The notes under the pieces are model-generated. The model was given only the letters and a program-made list of their open reading frames with translations. It ran no database searches and was not told where the DNA came from. 64,000 nt of DNA from Steinernema hermaphroditum (taxonomy: Eukaryota; Nematoda; Chromadorea; Rhabditida; Steinernematidae). The position numbers and the translations under genes were made by a program. The first letter of the stretch is position 1, and every line of letters starts with the position of its first letter. Shown piece by piece: positions 59,778-64,000 of this stretch. The stretch spans positions 8,618,001 to 8,682,000 of the forward strand of contig CM059625.1 of NCBI GenBank assembly GCA_030435675.1, written 5' to 3'.

Positions 59778-62700
59778 CGTGCCTGGAACGCGTTCAATTA
59801 AGATTTTGTCGGAGTCGACGACGGAACACGGAAAGCGTTATACACACTAATACCGGACGAGTGTCTAGCGCAGATTAAAGTAAGCTAATGGCGGATATCC
59901 ACATACACGCATTAACGGATTTTGTCGGATAGTGTTAAAAACATCTCCTAGGCAACAGACGTTTTCATCACCTGGAGCACTGATTACATTACAATGTGGT
60001 CAGGAGCGGTGTACGGTAGCTGGAAGAGGAGGAACTTATTGAGCGCGCGTTCATGGCTTGTATTCCATAAAGTGAGGGCTGAATTTCTGGACTGGGTGTG
60101 ACAATAATCAACGCTTAGAGGGAATAGGAAAACAATTTCGATTCCGGGACCGATCAGCAATTATGTAGACTGGAACTACGTGGCCTCGGACGGATATATT
60201 GTGATTGTGCAGCCCAACCCTTTCAAAGCTACGGCACGTTTGCGATTCTCACCCAAAAGGAGGGTAAGCACTGAAAAAATGGAACAAGACAGCGTGAGTC
60301 TAGCTAGTTAAAGGGCGTAAACAAGGGTAACGCTGTGGCATATTAGAGAAGGTGCCCTAACAAATTCAACTTGACAATTAAGCACGAAAGTGGCGTTCGA
60401 AGAAGCACTACGCTCACGACAGAGCAACGGATTGAAAAAGATGAAATATGTAGACAAGTAGCAATTGAACAAGAATAAGAAACAAGCCCTCTGCGCAAAT
60501 ATTCATGCGGTTGAATAAGAAAGGAAAGAGGCCAGCGAGAAGGAACGAGATAGAGAGGACGAGGACCGAGGAAGGGGATGCCGGGAGGAATTGCATTGCA
60601 ATGCATCGAAGCGTTTCCGACGCGTTCGATAAGTTTCAGGCGGCGAATTTCACATGCATGTCATTTATCGCGAGTCCATTTCCACCCCACACATAGATTA
60701 TTGCTGGTCCTCCGGAGAGATTTTCCACAACCACAGTACCCAAACCACCCTAGAAGGCTGGCGCAGCGTGGAAAAGCGAACTCTATGCCATTAGGTGGTG
60801 AAAGGATATGCTAGAACGTTCAAAACAACCATTACTGTTTTCCTGTTCACACTCCAAAACGCCTCTCAACCACAACCACGCTTCCTTCCTCAATCGGCAT
60901 GTGAATCACTGCCGAACAAATTAAACACATTCCACAATAGCGGCGCACAATTGTCGGCACTGCCAGGTTCCCCGCTTGGTTGCGACAAGCTTCCTTGCTC
61001 GAAACCAGACAGCAGTTGAGCTATTGAGGACCGGTTCGCATCTAGAAATGACATGCGTCATCTAATCGCAATCGCGTTACGAATATGACTCTGCGAATAC
61101 AATACTATGCAAAATGAGTTGGCTTGCATTTGAGGCTGCAACGGTATTGCCCTGTGGCAGAATACGACGAAAAATTGGAAGAAAGAATGCATTAAGGAAA
61201 ATGATTCACATCTATACGATCTGAGTTATCCCTGTGAAGGGTCGGCGAGTCGTGCAAACTGGCTGAGAGCTGGCGGTCGGAGAAGAGGTGAGTTAGAACA
61301 GAGTCGACACACATACTACAAACAAGGCCATATCATAGCTGTCGGTGGAAGGTCGCTAGTGATCATTTGCCTCCACCGCGAAATTCGATTGGAGTGTTAG
61401 CATAACGGGACACCTTCATAAACGTGCGATCGCTTTTTCACGCAAGAACCTAAGTGGTATTGCACGCGGCAGAGAAGCGAAAAATCACAGATGGATATGG
61501 TTAAGGTGAAACGAAAGTCGTCAAGGATGAATGTAGTGGTTTAGAGTACGACCTGATTTACGAATCAACGCGCGCCATCACAAAAGCCGCTGCGATTCAT
61601 CAGCGGCGGAATAGGAAAAACGATTGCACACGAATCGATATTCAAGTTCCAAGTTAGACTGGCGCCCTTCCTCACGTCTACTGCATGCATCCAAGTTTAC
61701 ATTGATACCGCAGTAATTGCAAAATGCTCTTTTGTAATTTCAATGAGAAAAGATCGATAGTTGAATATTCACGACGCATATTAATGTTAAGTACTTTATA
61801 TCGGCATATACGGAAAGTGAATTGTCAACATCGTCATTTTGCGGTGTTTCCGGTCGTATTCAAAACATGAATAACGCAACGTCGATAGCTGTACATTATG
61901 ATAGACCTTTGAACAAAGCGTCCTAACGAGAATATTACCACAGGTGCAGGGTAAAGAGTTATAGAAACTCATAGGGAACGCGCAAGCACTCGCAGACGCA
62001 TTATCGATGCAGAGTTGGCTGATGGTTGCCGATCGAACGTAGGAACGAGGCTGCGGTCAGAGTCCGGAGGAGAGAGTGCGGCGCGATGTTGCACGAGACA
62101 GAGAGGTGAAGGGAGAGAAGGAAACAACGAACGGAGAGAACGCCGACGACGAAGAAGACTATAAGCACCGAAGACGGCTGAATATGAGGGACAGCGCGCT
62201 GGCTTGAATAAGGCCCGCTATAGACCCAACACCGCAAACAGTCCGGATTGTTTGATTCTTTGCGAGCGTATTCTTTCTATTGAAACCTGCATCTCGGAAT
62301 TGCAGAAATGGAGTTCAATACTTTGAACTATAAAAAGCGTTCAATGGAAAAGGGAGTAATATTCGAAGCATTCTTTGAAAATGGTTCAACTTCATTTGAA
62401 AACATACTTTCTCGTTGTTTGAACTAACAAGCTACTCAAAATAAGCTCACTTTGGTATTTAAGGAAATGTCAAACGGATATTTGATGTCAAAGAACTGTG
62501 GGGAAACCGACGTCAAGAACGTCTACAATCCGAAGATCTGACTCTATCCGCTTAAGGACTGAACACCTTAATCTTCCTAAGGATCATACTTATTCACGCC
62601 ATGCGATATGGTGTCTTCTCGTCAGAGTAAAGTCCACTTTAATCCGTCGCAAACAGCGACTTCTACGCGAGCAAACAATCTGTGCACGAAAGAAGCATCT

Positions 62701-64000
62701 TCTGGAAACGCAGAAAACAAATTTCGCGCAGCTAATCGTCCAAGAGGACGAAAACGCTGCGCCGCCGCTATGGAAAACGGAAAACGACTAAAGAAATAAA
62801 AATTGGCAAATCTGTTTGCATGCCAACGGCTGTTTTCAAATCTGCTAGGCGAACTGAGCAGCCGACGAAGACCACAAATCCATGCTGCAAGTTTGTATGG
62901 CGGAGGTAGTGGGAACGTTTGTAGGAGCCGTCACGCACACTACAAATATCACGGAAGTGAATTAATTACTCTAACGAGCTGCTTGCTCGCAAATGCGTTC
63001 TCTCACTAAATGAATGGAACGGTGCGGTTTTTATAATTTGACAAGCGTGCGCACTGATGATTTCCTTTGAAGGTGCCGAGCATGTTCAGACAATCACATT
63101 ATAGGATGCCGAACGGGGTATGTCGGGCGCTGGAGGTGAGCGGAGGCGTGGGTGAAAAGAAATGTCCTGTAATTATAATAAAACCAATTTGTCCCAAATG
63201 GGAAAGTGGGTCACAGTTTTTTTCATGTGAAAAACATCTTGCATGGACAACTTTAACCAAGAGCACTATGATCGCTATTATGTGACCGTACAGTTTCAGA
63301 GGGAGACTGAAATAAATACATAACCTTTTGTAGATAATGAAAATGACAGCATATCCGTGAAGCTGCTTGTTTCATCGAAATGTTGAGTCTACAGACCAAC
63401 AGAAATTGCCTAATGCACAAGGCCTTGTACTGATAGGGCTTTCTTCCCAGCTTCCTGGAATGATTTAAAAAAAAGTGCCGCACTCAAAAGGACAGTCCAC
63501 AGCTTCCTGTATGCTTTTGTAGAAACATGGTTTAAAGCATTTTTAGTTTGGATTACTTCAACAGTAGGACTCTTATCGGTCACGTTGTAGCCTTGCCATC
63601 TGCGTTGAAATATAATAGCTTGGCATAGCTACACTAGCTTTTCTAGCTAAGGGTGGATTGATTCCTGAATTCGCTTGCAATGCCTTGATCTGTTTTTCGT
63701 AAATTTTCGTTGGTGACCAAGCTTTAGTTTTGATTTTCAAATAATTTGCGAGTGGTCCACACAGGAAATGTCATTGAAGAGTGCCCTTGTGGTGTGACAA
63801 TACCCTCTAATGGCGCGAATCCTCGAGTTAAACGGACATGTGACCTCGCGATTATTTGACAACAAATTGTGACATAATTTCTGAGTATTTGGGGCACTCA
63901 AGTGATTTGACTTACCTTTAAATGCACTCCGTCGACTAAATGTGCAACGGCGGCGGTCACTTACGACCCTCATCCCTCCTTCTTAACTTAGTCGGTCTCG
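59778..64000. other. upstream region of apl-1, no supported gene
   Basis: About 4.2 kb to the window edge. None of the short frames on either strand shows a domain, signal peptide or splice logic. A purine-rich stretch lies at about 62080-62160. The nearest part should contain the apl-1 promoter. Nothing more can be named. Confidence 0.35.

Noticed and set aside
63253..63483. Minus-strand frame that seemed slightly transposase-like
   Set aside because: Resemblance rested on a few residues; no DDE/DDD spacing and no inverted repeats found nearby.

Overview
The window is nuclear DNA of a nematode, probably a chromadorean. The evidence is two FMRFamide-like peptide precursors matching the nematode-specific families flp-7 and flp-32, plus worm-type orthologues of sem-5/GRB2, apl-1/APP, dct-1/BNIP3 and a syg-2/nephrin-like IgSF protein. 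Introns are very short (mostly 38-50 bases) with GT..TTTYAG borders. The species cannot be named from sequence alone. Exon joins were worked out by hand from reading frame, splice signals and family similarity, so individual borders may be off.

Left part (0.8-15.6 kb, all + strand): a secreted EB-module protein, an unrecognised membrane-anchored protein, a C3G/RAPGEF1-type Rap exchange factor, and a gene ending in a Mieap/SPATA18-like C-terminal domain. Neuropeptide block (17.4-23.3 kb): flp-7, then about 3 kb of TTCTAGA/CAGACAGA minisatellite inside 27-base inverted repeats that look mariner-like, then flp-32.

Middle (25.6-45.9 kb): BNIP3-like dct-1 (+); sideroflexin and sem-5 (both -); hydroxyacylglutathione hydrolase and LUC7-like splicing factor (both +); an SLC25A38-type mitochondrial carrier (-); a HAD phosphatase, choline dehydrogenase, a leucine-rich-repeat protein and a dynein light chain (all +). 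Mitochondrial functions are frequent here: dct-1, sideroflexin, carrier, glyoxalase II, choline dehydrogenase and the Mieap-like gene.

Right part (46.3-64 kb, all - strand): the large Ig/FN3 receptor, an NK-type homeobox gene, and apl-1 with E1, E2, transmembrane segment and YENPTY tail. Long stretches without recognisable genes surround the last two (about 51-55.4 kb and 59.8-64 kb).

Signalling links inside the window are plausible: C3G-type factors are recruited through SH3 adaptors, and SEM-5 is such an adaptor. The Mieap-like and BNIP3-like genes both point to mitochondrial quality control. No tRNA, rRNA, CRISPR or bacterial-type element was found. The strongest anomalies are the composite minisatellite/TIR element, one repeat copy in it that has lost almost all G and C without changing length, and the one-peptide-per-exon build of flp-7.
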